From the NCBI RefSeq assembly GCF_048264025.1, contig NZ_JBLXDN010000016.1:1-64000 (forward strand): a stretch of 64,000 nucleotides of DNA, given 5' to 3'. The number at the start of each line of letters is the position of its first letter. Position 1 is the first letter of the stretch. The DNA is from Nitrincola sp048264025. GTDB taxonomy: Bacteria; Pseudomonadota; Gammaproteobacteria; Pseudomonadales; Balneatricaceae. Below are positions 26,493 to 36,018 of this stretch, piece by piece. The translations under genes and the position numbers were made by a program. Below the pieces are notes generated by a model, which had not been told where the DNA came from, did no database searches, and saw only the letters and a program-made list of their open reading frames with translations.

Positions 26493-28232
26493 TTACTGCT
26501 TGACAGGCAGCACAGCCACTTTAAAAAAAACGGTCATCAACAGCGTAACACCCAAATTCAGCAACATAGCGCAGGCCCCAAACGCTTCTGGTGAGAGTAT
26601 CGTTGATAACGATGTTTGGCCCATTTGCATCAGACTCAGATCAAACACAAGGGTATAGGCCAGATAGCTGGTAAAGCCTGCTAATATGCCTGTAAACACG
26701 GCATAAGGATGCAGTCCCGGCCTGAAAATTAGCAACAAAGTAGGCGCAAACAAGGTAGCGGCGGCCAGCGCAATAATGCGGTTCATCAGTTCAATCAAGG
26801 TACCAGGCAGGATTAGCGCCAGAAGCCCAGCCATCAACAACATACACACCGCTACTAACCGCGCCAGCTTAAGCTCTGCTCTTTGCGTTAAACGTTTAGA
26901 CAGTAGCTGGACAGCAGCAGAATGAGCAGCCGAAATCATTAACACCGAAGCACTGGATAGGATCGCGGCCACTATACCTACACTGAGTATACCTACCACC
27001 CACACAGGCATAGCAGAGACTTCCGGTATTAAAAATAAACGCAGCTCTTCTGCCACATATAACTCAGATGGAAAGCGCTGCTGCAGTGGCTCATAAATAC
27101 CGGCGGCAGGATTGAGTATAAGCGGCTCTCCAGACAAACCGGTTTTATCATTGTATAAAGGCATTGAGCCTTCAAATGGCGATCCTGCTGCATACTGCAC
27201 CTTGCCATCCTGGGTATGATCGTACCAGGCAAGTTGCTTATTTTGTTCCCAAGCGTAAAACCAGTCTGGCATGCGGCTATAAGCTGTACCCTCATTAAAT
27301 TCACCATTAACGGACTGAATCAGGCGTAACTCACCCATGCTGGCGATGAGCGGCATGGAGGAATAGATCAGCCCGAGAAACACCAGCATCCAGACGGTGC
27401 TCTGGCTTATATCAGCCGTTTTTTTAACTGACTGGTAGCGTAACAACAGGTGAGGAAGGACGGCGACTCCAGCCATCAATGACAGCAGCAGGAATACAAC
27501 ATCCACAGTATCGCGCGAAGGCAGGTTTGACGTAAAACCCAACTGCTGTCTCAGACTGTCCAGCGACAACTGAAACTCAAAACCTGAACCCGAAAAAAAA
27601 CTACGACTGAAAAGCACACCAAAGCGCTCATCAAACTTGCCAGCCAGATAGACAGATGGAATCATCAGTGCGCAAAAAAGGATGCAATACTGCAACATTT
27701 GCACTTGAGTCATCGCCTTCATTGACCCAAGTACGACATAGAAAAGCAGCAAAAACATGCTGATAATAACGCCAGCCTGAACAGACAACTGCAAATGTCT
27801 CGAAAAGATCAAACTCATTCCGCGCAACTGCAACGCCAACAGCAGAGTACTGATCAACACAACAATGATTAAGGCAAGGTATCCGACCAGGCGCGAGTTG
27901 TAACCCGCCCCAAGATAACCAGACAAACACAGCTTTCCGGAATGAAATTGAGCTGGTGCAACCCAAAGCCCCATTAAAACCAAACCAGCCAGCCAGCCTG
28001 TTAGTATTAGTTGACTATCCAGCGGGTTAACAGAAAATAGGCCAAACAAACCCAGAAAGGTTGCTGCACAGAGCCAGTCGGCCGCCGAAGCCATACCACT
28101 GGCCAAGGGTGTTGAACTACCACTTAGCGTGTAAAAATCCCGGCCAGACCCGCTACGGCTGGATACCATCACTAACAAATAAAATGTTGCCGTAGCGCCG
28201 ACTAACAGAAATATAAACAGATCTGTTCGCAT
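26493..28232 (-). CDS. Sodium:solute symporter family protein (divergent paralogue)
   Basis: A 579-residue SSS-family membrane protein with about 13 segments. It is clearly related to the symporter at 28930 (shared N-terminal ASAADWL/ATAADWM region, the GSMKAMT/GGMKGIT segment and a soluble loop near residue 320), but is more divergent and lacks its own DUF4212 partner. The loop contains DHTQDGKVQ, which resembles a Ca-binding loop. Position suggests acetate or another monocarboxylate as substrate; this is inference. It lies 35 bases upstream of the DUF294 gene, probably in the same operon. Confidence 0.85.
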   Translation of the reverse strand: MRTDLFIFLLVGATATFYLLVMVSSRSGSGRDFYTLSGSSTPLASGMASAADWLCAATFLGLFGLFSVNPLDSQLILTGWLAGLVLMGLWVAPAQFHSGKLCLSGYLGAGYNSRLVGYLALIIVVLISTLLLALQLRGMSLIFSRHLQLSVQAGVIISMFLLLFYVVLGSMKAMTQVQMLQYCILFCALMIPSVYLAGKFDERFGVLFSRSFFSGSGFEFQLSLDSLRQQLGFTSNLPSRDTVDVVFLLLSLMAGVAVLPHLLLRYQSVKKTADISQSTVWMLVFLGLIYSSMPLIASMGELRLIQSVNGEFNEGTAYSRMPDWFYAWEQNKQLAWYDHTQDGKVQYAAGSPFEGSMPLYNDKTGLSGEPLILNPAAGIYEPLQQRFPSELYVAEELRLFLIPEVSAMPVWVVGILSVGIVAAILSSASVLMISAAHSAAVQLLSKRLTQRAELKLARLVAVCMLLMAGLLALILPGTLIELMNRIIALAAATLFAPTLLLIFRPGLHPYAVFTGILAGFTSYLAYTLVFDLSLMQMGQTSLSTILSPEAFGACAMLLNLGVTLLMTVFFKVAVLPVKQ

Positions 28233-28323
28233 CTGATCATCCCCTGAGCGTTAACCAGCATTCACAGACCAATTTAGCAAAGCCCCTTCCGTGCCGATAG
28301 CCGAACTTTAGTCTCAGCGGCAC

Positions 28324-28842
28324 TCAGTGCTGACACACAGCTTTATAAAGTGTATCCGAAGTATCCAGCGTGCGTAACCGTGTTATATCCGCCTGACGCG
28401 CTTCTGTCATAGGTAGTACTTCAGCCGTATCACAGTTGAGCAAATGTGCACGGTGAGTGACCAGATCGATATGTTTTTTTTCAAACCGGTAAAGAATAAA
28501 CTCTACCAACGTAGCATCTTCCGTTTCATGCTTAACTAGGTTCTTGGTGTCCACAACTGTAAAAGCGACTGTCATTGGATAGAAATATGTCCAGGGACGC
28601 CAGAATACTTCACCACGCTCAGAGGAAATAACCACACTGCCCTCAGGTTGACGGCCTTGCTGATGATCAAACCAGGAGTACTCATAGTAGATCTGATACC
28701 CCAGCATACCAGCACCGGCAAACACCGGAATAATCCATTTAGGCAGCTTATTGCGCGTTATTGACCGAAGCAGCAGCGCAATACCAGCAGCCCCGAGACC
28801 TGCGAAAACCGTAGCAACCAAATTCCAAAACATAGATTTCAA
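28324..28842 (-). CDS. Unknown protein with two N-terminal membrane segments
   Basis: I do not recognise this 172-residue protein. Two hydrophobic segments (about residues 6-25 and 36-52) are followed by a soluble domain of about 115 residues with two Cys (near 152 and 170). The region WRPWTYFYPMTVAFTVVD is aromatic-rich. It lies between two sodium:solute symporter genes, after the terminator of the upstream one, so it is probably transcribed with the exonuclease-side genes. The position hints at a link to acetate transport, with no motif to support a function. Confidence 0.7.
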   Translation of the reverse strand: MKSMFWNLVATVFAGLGAAGIALLLRSITRNKLPKWIIPVFAGAGMLGYQIYYEYSWFDHQQGRQPEGSVVISSERGEVFWRPWTYFYPMTVAFTVVDTKNLVKHETEDATLVEFILYRFEKKHIDLVTHRAHLLNCDTAEVLPMTEARQADITRLRTLDTSDTLYKAVCQH

Positions 28843-28856
28843 CTTCCTGAAATAAG

Positions 28857-28880
28857 TCGGGCTTCCGATTGGAAGCCCGA
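28857..28880 (-). terminator. Hairpin terminator after the symporter gene
   Basis: TCGGGCTTCC and GGAAGCCCGA form a perfect 10-bp stem with a GATT loop, in the gap between the symporter stop (28930) and the unknown gene. On the minus strand the tail is CTTATTT, a weak T-tract; on the plus strand it is TTTTG. Confidence 0.65.
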
Positions 28881-28929
28881 TTTTGTGACCAACCCTTAAC
28901 AGCAGTTAACTGTAACAGGTTTTTACAAC

Positions 28930-30726
28930 TTAGTGATCTATCGCAGTACCGGCACCTTTAGGGTAACGAACGCTTTCAACCAGATCCTGAATCTCCTGTG
29001 GAGGCTCTTCAGTTGCATAAGATACTGCAAAGGCTACGGCAAAGTTAATCACCGCACCCACCGCACCGAAGGACAGTGGGGATACACCCAGTATCCAGTA
29101 TTCCGGTTTGTTTTCCAGCATTTCTGTTCCAGGAATGAAGAACCAGCCCAGGTAGGTAAAGATGTACAACAAGGTTGCAATCAAACCTGCCAGCATACCG
29201 GCAATGGCACCTTTACTGTTCACACGCTTGGAGAAGATACCCATCATCAACACAGGGAAGAGTGATGCACCGGCAATACCAAAGGCCAGCGCCACTACCT
29301 GAGCTGCAAAGCCCGGTGGGTTCAGACCCAGATAGGTTGCCAGGAGAATCGCCACCCCCATCGAGATACGTGCCGCCAGCATTTCGCCTTTCTCACTGAT
29401 ATCTGGATTGATGGTGTTCTTGATCAAGTCATGACTGATGGCAGACGAGATCGCCAACAGCAGACCTGCCGCAGTTGACAGTGCCGCTGCAATACCACCT
29501 GCCGCGATCAACCCGATAACCCAACCAGGAAGATTGGCAATTTCAGGGTTAGCCAGTACCAGAATGTCGTTGTTAACAACCAGTTCATTACCTTCCCAAC
29601 CACGTGCCTGAGCAGTCGTAGCAAAGTCAGCATTACCGTCGTTATACATCTGTATACGACCATCATTATTCTTATCGGTGAACGTGATCAGACCTGTGGT
29701 TTCCCAGGTTCTCACCCATTCAGGACGCTCGTCATACACCAGCGCATTATTCATTGCATCTTCATAGCTGGTCACCTGACCTGCGGCATCTGGATAAACA
29801 GTTGTCAGCAGATTCAAACGAGCCATAGAAGCAACAGCAGGAGCTGTCAAATACAGCAGTGCAATAAACACCAGCGCCCAACCAGCAGACCAACGTGCGT
29901 CAGCAACTTTAGGCACAGTGAAGAAGCGAATGATAACGTGAGGCAGACCGGCTGTACCCACCATCAGTGACAGAGTAAACAGAACCATGTTCAGTTTATT
30001 TGGCACATCAGCGGCATAGTCACGGAAGCCCAGTTCAGTCAGCACTTCACTCAGCTTAGCCAACAATGGCACACCGGATTCAGCATGTGTACTAAACATA
30101 CCCAGTGGTGGAATCGGATTGTTAGTCAACTGCAGCGAGATAAACACAGCTGGAATCGTATAGGCAATGATCAGTACCACGTACTGAGCCACCTGAGTGT
30201 AAGTAATCCCTTTCATACCGCCGAAAACGGCATACAGGAATACAATCACCGCAGCGATCCAGATACCCATAGTATTGCTGACTTCGAGGAAGCGTGAGAA
30301 AGCCACACCAGCACCAGTCATCTGACCGATTACATAGGTAACCGATGCGATGATCAGACAGGCAACAGCTACCAGACGAGCACCACGACTGTAGAAGCGA
30401 TCACCGATAAAGTCAGGCACTGTGAACTTACCGAACTTACGCAGATAAGGCGCCAGCAACATGGCCAGGATAACGTAACCACCGGTCCAACCCATCAGGA
30501 AGGAGGAGTTGGCATAACCACCAGCAGCCAAGAGGCCTGCCATGGAAATGAAGGATGCCGCTGACATCCAGTCAGCCGCTGTTGCCATACCATTAGTAAT
30601 GGGGTTTACACCACCACCGGCAACATAGAACTCTTTGGTTGATCCTGCCCGCGCCCATATCGCTATACCGATATAGAGCGCAAACGAGGCACCTACGAAT
30701 AGCAGGTTGATTGCAAATTGACTCAT
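28930..30726 (-). CDS. Sodium:solute symporter, VC_2705/ActP-like, large subunit
   Basis: A 598-residue SSS symporter, with MATAADWMSAASFISMAG in the second membrane segment and a C-terminal half of further segments. It pairs with the DUF4212 small subunit encoded 6 bases upstream, which defines the VC_2705 subfamily rather than classical ActP. Location beside crbS, crbR and acs points to sodium-driven acetate or short monocarboxylate uptake (inference). A soluble loop near residues 325-395 contains DKNNDGRIQ, similar to an EF-hand loop. A terminator follows the gene. Confidence 0.9.
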   Translation of the reverse strand: MSQFAINLLFVGASFALYIGIAIWARAGSTKEFYVAGGGVNPITNGMATAADWMSAASFISMAGLLAAGGYANSSFLMGWTGGYVILAMLLAPYLRKFGKFTVPDFIGDRFYSRGARLVAVACLIIASVTYVIGQMTGAGVAFSRFLEVSNTMGIWIAAVIVFLYAVFGGMKGITYTQVAQYVVLIIAYTIPAVFISLQLTNNPIPPLGMFSTHAESGVPLLAKLSEVLTELGFRDYAADVPNKLNMVLFTLSLMVGTAGLPHVIIRFFTVPKVADARWSAGWALVFIALLYLTAPAVASMARLNLLTTVYPDAAGQVTSYEDAMNNALVYDERPEWVRTWETTGLITFTDKNNDGRIQMYNDGNADFATTAQARGWEGNELVVNNDILVLANPEIANLPGWVIGLIAAGGIAAALSTAAGLLLAISSAISHDLIKNTINPDISEKGEMLAARISMGVAILLATYLGLNPPGFAAQVVALAFGIAGASLFPVLMMGIFSKRVNSKGAIAGMLAGLIATLLYIFTYLGWFFIPGTEMLENKPEYWILGVSPLSFGAVGAVINFAVAFAVSYATEEPPQEIQDLVESVRYPKGAGTAIDH

Positions 30727-30732
30727 ACCGGC

Positions 30733-30993
30733 TTACTCCTCGAGACCAAATTCTTTATCCAGCTTGTTCATTCTCCACGCATAGTGGAAAATAATCGCCA
30801 GGAAGCAAAGAATGGATCCCTGCTGGGCGAACCAGAAGCCAAGATCCGTGCCGCCTATTTCAATGCCGGCCAACAAAGGACGCAGCAGGATGGCGAAACC
30901 GTAGGAAACAAGAGCCCATACAAACAAGCTCCCGAAGATAAGCCGGACGTTAGCCGACCAGTACGCAGCAGCATTAGATTTTTCATCTGCCAT
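30733..30993 (-). CDS. DUF4212 small subunit of the sodium:solute symporter
   Basis: An 86-residue protein with two membrane segments (about residues 18-40 and 50-70), matching the DUF4212 family that always precedes a VC_2705-type symporter. The N-terminus has the typical YWSANVRLI segment and the C-terminus WRMNKLDKEFG. It lies 6 bases upstream of the large subunit in one operon. It likely aids assembly or activity of the large subunit. Confidence 0.9.
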   Translation of the reverse strand: MADEKSNAAAYWSANVRLIFGSLFVWALVSYGFAILLRPLLAGIEIGGTDLGFWFAQQGSILCFLAIIFHYAWRMNKLDKEFGLEE

Positions 30994-31284
30994 AGTTACT
31001 CTCCATTTTTTTGTTATTGGAGTTGAGAAATTACCAAGAACAATCTTGCAAAATTAATCAGCGGAATAGAAGCCCCGACTTTAGTATGAACAACGCTCAG
31101 CAGCAACACTTATTCAAATATTTGTTGTTTTATATCAATCGATTAATTCGAAAAAATCAGAATTAACACCTAGCTAAACCTTTCGCCTTACAGGACAATA
31201 GTATAAGAACAAATCACCAGAGACTGTGCTGTGATCTACAAGACGTTACACTAGACCAAACTGATTGAATTTACAGGTAACCCT
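30994..31284. other. Divergent control region between the symporter operon and crbS
   Basis: This AT-rich gap of 291 bases lies between head-to-head genes and must hold both promoters. I found no sigma-54 element, terminator or convincing -35/-10 pair. CrbR is the expected regulator for the symporter side, but I cannot name its site. Confidence 0.4.
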
Positions 31285-34200
31285 ATGCTGTCCGGCTGGA
31301 TCATAATTCTAATATCAATTACCTACCTGATGCTGCTGTTTGCGATCGCTTACTACGGTGACAAAAGCGCCACCGGACAACGCTGGGCCAGCCACCCAGT
31401 AGTCTATTCCTTGTCACTGGCCGTTTACTGCTCATCCTGGACCTTTTACGGTGCCGTGGGCCGGGCATCAACCACCGGCTGGGAGTTTATGGCCACGTAT
31501 ATCGGTCCGGTCATCGTGTTCATTCTTGGCTGGCACATGATTGAAAAAATCATTCTGGTCAGCAAGCAACAAAATATCACCACCATTGCTGACTTTATCT
31601 CTTCGCGCTATGGCAAAAGCCAAAGCCTCGCAGTTATGGTCACAGTCATCGCGGTGCTGGGCACCATGCCCTATATTGCCCTGCAACTCAAAGCCGTCGC
31701 CATCAGTTACAACGCCATAGCCCCAGGTACGACTGAAGCCCTCAGTAAAGGCAGTGATACGGCACTGTTTGTTGCCATACTCATGGCGACTTTCAGCATT
31801 TTGTTTGGCACACGTCACATTGATGCCACTGAGCATCATCCAGGCTTGGTATTGGCGGTTGCCTTTGAATCTGTCGTCAAACTCACCGCTTTTCTGGCGG
31901 TTGGTTTCTTTGTAGTGTTTTATCTTTTTGAGGGGCCGGCAAATACCCTTTCAGCCGTTTCAGAACAACTGCGATTTAATCCAAACTTTCAGACACCCTT
32001 TTCCGGCAGTTTTTTGACGGAAATACTACTCGCCTGTGCCGCTGTCATTTGTCTACCAAGGCAATTCCACGTTACCGTAGTTGAAAGCACCAACCCGCGC
32101 AGCTTGCTCATGGCCCGCTGGCTGTTTCCGCTTTACCTGATATTGCTGGGCCTGTTTGTGTTACCCATTGCGGTAGCCGGACTGGATATCTTTGCAGGCA
32201 GCAATACTGATGCTGATGCTTATGTACTCATGCTGCCCAGCGTAGCTGGCTGGGAATACCTCACTGTACTTGCCTTCATAGGGGGGCTATCAGCGGCAAC
32301 CAGCATGGTCATTGTCGCCAGCATCACTTTATCTACCATGGTGTGCAATGACATTATCATGCCACTGCTGCTGCGTATTCGTTGGCTGAAGCTGTCTGAG
32401 TCTAAAGACCTGGGGGCTCTGCTATTGCGCGTCAGGCGCATCACTATTCTCGGACTGATGTTACTCGCCTATTTTTACTACCGTGTATTTGGTGATCATG
32501 GCCCCCTAGCCTCCTTTGGCCTACTCGCTTTTGTCGCTGCAATTCAGTTTTTGCCTGCAATCATTGGTGGCATTTACTGGAAAAATGCCACCCGCCACGG
32601 CGTACTGGCGGGCATGAGTGCAGGCATGCTGCTCTGGTGCTACACCTTGGTGTTACCCACCATGCGAGAAGCCAATGTCATACCTTCCGTACTGGATACC
32701 CTGCTACCTCCTACACTCAACACCGCTGAGTGGCTGCAGCCCACCGCCCTGTTCGGCTTCTCAGGCATGGATCCGCTCACACACGGGGTGTTCTGGAGCC
32801 TGTCAGTTAACCTGATCCTATATATTCTTATTTCCCGGCTTTCCTCTGGAAGGCTGGTTGACCGTATCCAGGCCAGCGCTTTTATCAACGCCTACAACAA
32901 AGACCTGTCTGATCAATCACGCCTGCTCGGACAGGTCACTGTCGGAGACCTGCAAACACTGACTGAACGCTTTCTGGGCTCACAGCGGACCGAACACGCC
33001 TTTACCGGATTTTCATTACAGCGAGGCGAGTCCTACCCCCTCAGTGGTGATAAAGCCACCTCTGAGCTGATTCAATATACCGAACGCTTACTTGCCGGTG
33101 TTATTGGTGCGTCTTCGGCACGTATCGTTATGGACTCAACCCTGCGTGGCAAAGAGATGCAGATAGGTGACGTCGTCGCCATCGTTGACGAAGCCTCACA
33201 AGCACTGCGATTTAACCGTTCCTTGCTACAGTCCACCATCGAAAATATCGGCATGGGAATCAGCGTAGTTGATCAACATCTGCGACTGGTCGCCTGGAAC
33301 AAGCGTTATGTGGAAATGTTTGAGTACCCAGATGGATTGGTCTGCATTGGCCGGCCAATCGTGGATATTTTTCGGCATAATGCCAGCCGTGGCGAATACG
33401 GTGGCGGAGATACCGAGGTGCATGTACAGATGCGCTTACGTCTGCTGCAGGATCGGGAGCCGCACTCATACGAACGCCTGCGACCCGATGGTACGGTACT
33501 CGAAGTGCGTGGAAACCCCATGCCTAACGGTGGCTACGTAAATACCTACATGGATATCACTGAGCATAAGCGCATTGAAGAGGCGCTGCGTGAAAGTGAG
33601 CAGAATATTCGTATTTACACTGACAATGTGCCTGTGCTCATTGCCTACCTCGATCCCCAGCTACAATACCTATTCGTTAACAAAGCCTATGCGGACACCT
33701 TCGGGCTTGATCGCCACTCGATTGCCGGGGTGCCCTGTTATAAAGTGCTATCAGCAGAGGAATATGAATACCGACGCCACTATATAGATCAGGCACTGGC
33801 TGGTGAGCGTCAGCGTTTCGAAACCCGATTGCCTACACCGGATGGCAGCGACCGCTTTGCAGAAGTTACCTATATTCCTCATAAAGGCGAACATGGTGAC
33901 CTACTGGGTTACTTTACCCTCTATCAGGATATTACTGAACGTCGACATGCTGAACTTGCCCTGCAGGAAACCAATGAAAACCTGGAAAATCGTGTACGCG
34001 AGCGCACCCTGGCTCTTTCGGTCGCCAACAAGGATCTGCGCAAGGAAAATACCATACGCGCACTCATGGAAGATGAACTGCGCCAAGCCAAATCTGAGGC
34101 TGAAGCCGCTAACCTGGGTAAAACACGCTTTCTGGCCGCTGCCAGTCATGACCTGCTACAACCCTTAAATGCCGCACGGCTTTTCACCTCGGCCCTGGCA

Positions 34201-35220
34201 CAGCACAGTTATGAGCCGGAAGTTAATCAGTTAGTGGAAAACCTCGACGGTTCGTTGAGGGCCGCGGAAGAGCTCATCACCACCATACTGGATATATCAA
34301 AATTGGACGCTGGTGCACTGGAGGCGAACCCCAGACACTTCTCCCTGACCAGCTTGATGAGCAACCTATCGGCTGAGTTTTCAGCGCTAGCGAGCGAACG
34401 CCAGCTAAATTTTCGCCATGTGAACTGCAACCAGGTGATCTACTCAGACCCCACACTGTTGCGCCGCATCCTACAGAATTTTCTGTCCAACGCCATGCGC
34501 TACACTCAAACAGGCAAGGTATTGCTTGGAGCTCGCCGTACGGGCCAATCCTTGAGATTAGAAGTCTGGGATACAGGTGTCGGCATCCCGGATGACAAAA
34601 TCAGTGAGATTTTTGAGGAATTCAAGCGAATTGATAACCCACGCCATAGCCAGGTTAAAGGACTGGGCCTGGGTCTGGCAATTACCGAGCGTATCGCCAG
34701 AATGCTCGGGCATGCAATAACGGTACGCTCATGGCAGGGTAAAGGATCTGTATTCAGCGTCACAGTACCACTGGGGCAAGCCGATCTGGCCGTGCGCAGC
34801 AAACCGGAGCAACGCGGCTGGATTCGTAGTAAAGGCCTGATCGGTATTCATATTCTGGTAATCGATAACGAACCCAAAATCCTTGAAGGCATGCAGGCAT
34901 TACTCAAAGGCTGGTCCTGCGAAGTACTCACGGCCCTGAGTGCCGATGAGGCTGAAACACGAATCAGAGAGCAGAGTTTCACGCCAGACATTATTCTGGC
35001 AGACTATCATTTAAGTGATGTTCATACGGGGTTAATGGCACTGGAGCAACTGCAACCGCTCTGGCGTCAACCTGTACCGAGCATCGTAATCACCGCAGAC
35101 CGCACTGAAGCGGTCAAAATGGAGATTGAAGCAGCAGCGGCTCAGCTATTAACCAAGCCAGTCAGACCCGCCGCCCTACGTGCCATGATCAATCGGGTGA
35201 TTGCACAGGCACGCGAGTAG
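31285..35220 (+). CDS. crbS: CrbS-like transporter-hybrid histidine kinase (acetate sensor)
   Basis: This 1311-residue protein fuses a sodium/solute symporter-like membrane domain (about residues 1-535, some 13 segments) to a STAC-like helical linker, two PAS domains (about 650-760 and 780-895), a coiled coil, a HisKA domain with His955 (AASHDLLQPLNAARL), an HATPase domain (about 1060-1165) and a C-terminal receiver with Asp1240 (ILADYHLSD). This architecture and the neighbours acs and a LuxR-type regulator identify CrbS (also called MxtR). With CrbR it forms the acetate-switch system that activates acs in Vibrio and Pseudomonas. It converges on crbR with a gap of 9 bases. Confidence 0.93.
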   Translation: MLSGWIIILISITYLMLLFAIAYYGDKSATGQRWASHPVVYSLSLAVYCSSWTFYGAVGRASTTGWEFMATYIGPVIVFILGWHMIEKIILVSKQQNITTIADFISSRYGKSQSLAVMVTVIAVLGTMPYIALQLKAVAISYNAIAPGTTEALSKGSDTALFVAILMATFSILFGTRHIDATEHHPGLVLAVAFESVVKLTAFLAVGFFVVFYLFEGPANTLSAVSEQLRFNPNFQTPFSGSFLTEILLACAAVICLPRQFHVTVVESTNPRSLLMARWLFPLYLILLGLFVLPIAVAGLDIFAGSNTDADAYVLMLPSVAGWEYLTVLAFIGGLSAATSMVIVASITLSTMVCNDIIMPLLLRIRWLKLSESKDLGALLLRVRRITILGLMLLAYFYYRVFGDHGPLASFGLLAFVAAIQFLPAIIGGIYWKNATRHGVLAGMSAGMLLWCYTLVLPTMREANVIPSVLDTLLPPTLNTAEWLQPTALFGFSGMDPLTHGVFWSLSVNLILYILISRLSSGRLVDRIQASAFINAYNKDLSDQSRLLGQVTVGDLQTLTERFLGSQRTEHAFTGFSLQRGESYPLSGDKATSELIQYTERLLAGVIGASSARIVMDSTLRGKEMQIGDVVAIVDEASQALRFNRSLLQSTIENIGMGISVVDQHLRLVAWNKRYVEMFEYPDGLVCIGRPIVDIFRHNASRGEYGGGDTEVHVQMRLRLLQDREPHSYERLRPDGTVLEVRGNPMPNGGYVNTYMDITEHKRIEEALRESEQNIRIYTDNVPVLIAYLDPQLQYLFVNKAYADTFGLDRHSIAGVPCYKVLSAEEYEYRRHYIDQALAGERQRFETRLPTPDGSDRFAEVTYIPHKGEHGDLLGYFTLYQDITERRHAELALQETNENLENRVRERTLALSVANKDLRKENTIRALMEDELRQAKSEAEAANLGKTRFLAAASHDLLQPLNAARLFTSALAQHSYEPEVNQLVENLDGSLRAAEELITTILDISKLDAGALEANPRHFSLTSLMSNLSAEFSALASERQLNFRHVNCNQVIYSDPTLLRRILQNFLSNAMRYTQTGKVLLGARRTGQSLRLEVWDTGVGIPDDKISEIFEEFKRIDNPRHSQVKGLGLGLAITERIARMLGHAITVRSWQGKGSVFSVTVPLGQADLAVRSKPEQRGWIRSKGLIGIHILVIDNEPKILEGMQALLKGWSCEVLTALSADEAETRIREQSFTPDIILADYHLSDVHTGLMALEQLQPLWRQPVPSIVITADRTEAVKMEIEAAAAQLLTKPVRPAALRAMINRVIAQARE

Positions 35221-35229
35221 CTAAAAACC

Positions 35230-35892
35230 TCAGACTTCAGTTTTGGGCGGTTCAACACCCAGACGTTGAGCCGCTATAACGGCTTGGGTCCGACTGTGCA
35301 CACCCAGCTTGCGTAAAATCGCAGTGACATGTGCCTTGATGGTGGCCTCCGAAACACTTAGTTCATAGGCAATTTGTTTGTTCAGCAAGCCTTCGGTCAG
35401 CATCGTCAGTACACGAAACTGCTGAGGCGTCAGCGAAGCAATCGCATTGGCAAATTTATAGTCTTCCTGGGGCAACTCATCCATGCTGTCACTGATATCT
35501 TGTGGTAACCACTCATCACCCTGAAGAACTTGGGAAATAGCTTCTGATATGGTTTCAAGTGGTGATGATTTCGGGATAAAGCCGGATGCACCGTAATCCA
35601 TCGCACGCTTCATTACGTGCACTTCTTCACTGCCTGAAACCACGATAACAGGTACCGAAGGGTGCTGCCCTCGCAAGAACACCAAACCGGAAAACCCCTG
35701 TGCGCCAGGCATATGAATATCCAGCAGGATCAGATCAGCATCGGCATGCTGCTCAGCTGCTGCCTGCACTGCAGTTAATGAATCGGCTTCCACGATTTCA
35801 ACACCCGGAACGGCCTGCAGGACAGCCTGCTTCAATGCGGCGCGAAATAACGGATGATCATCGGCGATTATAACTTTCTGTGCCAGTTGCAT
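35230..35892 (-). CDS. crbR: CrbR-like LuxR-family response regulator
   Basis: This response regulator (220 residues) has a receiver domain (IIADDHPLFRAAL, phosphoacceptor in LILLDIHMPG) and a NarL/LuxR helix-turn-helix (LTPQQFRVLTMLTEGLLNKQIA, SEATIKAHVTAILRKL). It is the partner of CrbS (also called ErdR) and should activate acs. I start at the ATG 35890-35892, which has GGGGGAG 8 bases upstream; a start 16 codons earlier is not family-like. It faces crbS tail to tail and follows acs behind a strong hairpin. Confidence 0.92.
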   Translation of the reverse strand: MQLAQKVIIADDHPLFRAALKQAVLQAVPGVEIVEADSLTAVQAAAEQHADADLILLDIHMPGAQGFSGLVFLRGQHPSVPVIVVSGSEEVHVMKRAMDYGASGFIPKSSPLETISEAISQVLQGDEWLPQDISDSMDELPQEDYKFANAIASLTPQQFRVLTMLTEGLLNKQIAYELSVSEATIKAHVTAILRKLGVHSRTQAVIAAQRLGVEPPKTEV

Positions 35893-35952
35893 AGTGTGTC
35901 TCCCCCGACCCCAGTTTTTTTCAGAACCGCATAATAGCATCTCTTTAAATGC

Positions 35953-35988
35953 AAAACTCCCCCCTGACTTGAGTCAGAGGGGAGTTTT
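35953..35988 (-). terminator. Strong hairpin terminator between acs and crbR
   Basis: AAAACTCCCC pairs with GGGGAGTTTT, with an inner CTGAC/GTCAG stem, one internal mismatch and a TTGA loop. The flanking A and T runs lie in the stem, so it can act in both directions. It ends the acs transcript about 30 bases after its stop and overlaps the likely crbR promoter region. Confidence 0.82.
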
Positions 35989-36018
35989 CAGGACAAAAAC
36001 GCCTAATCAGGTATTTTT

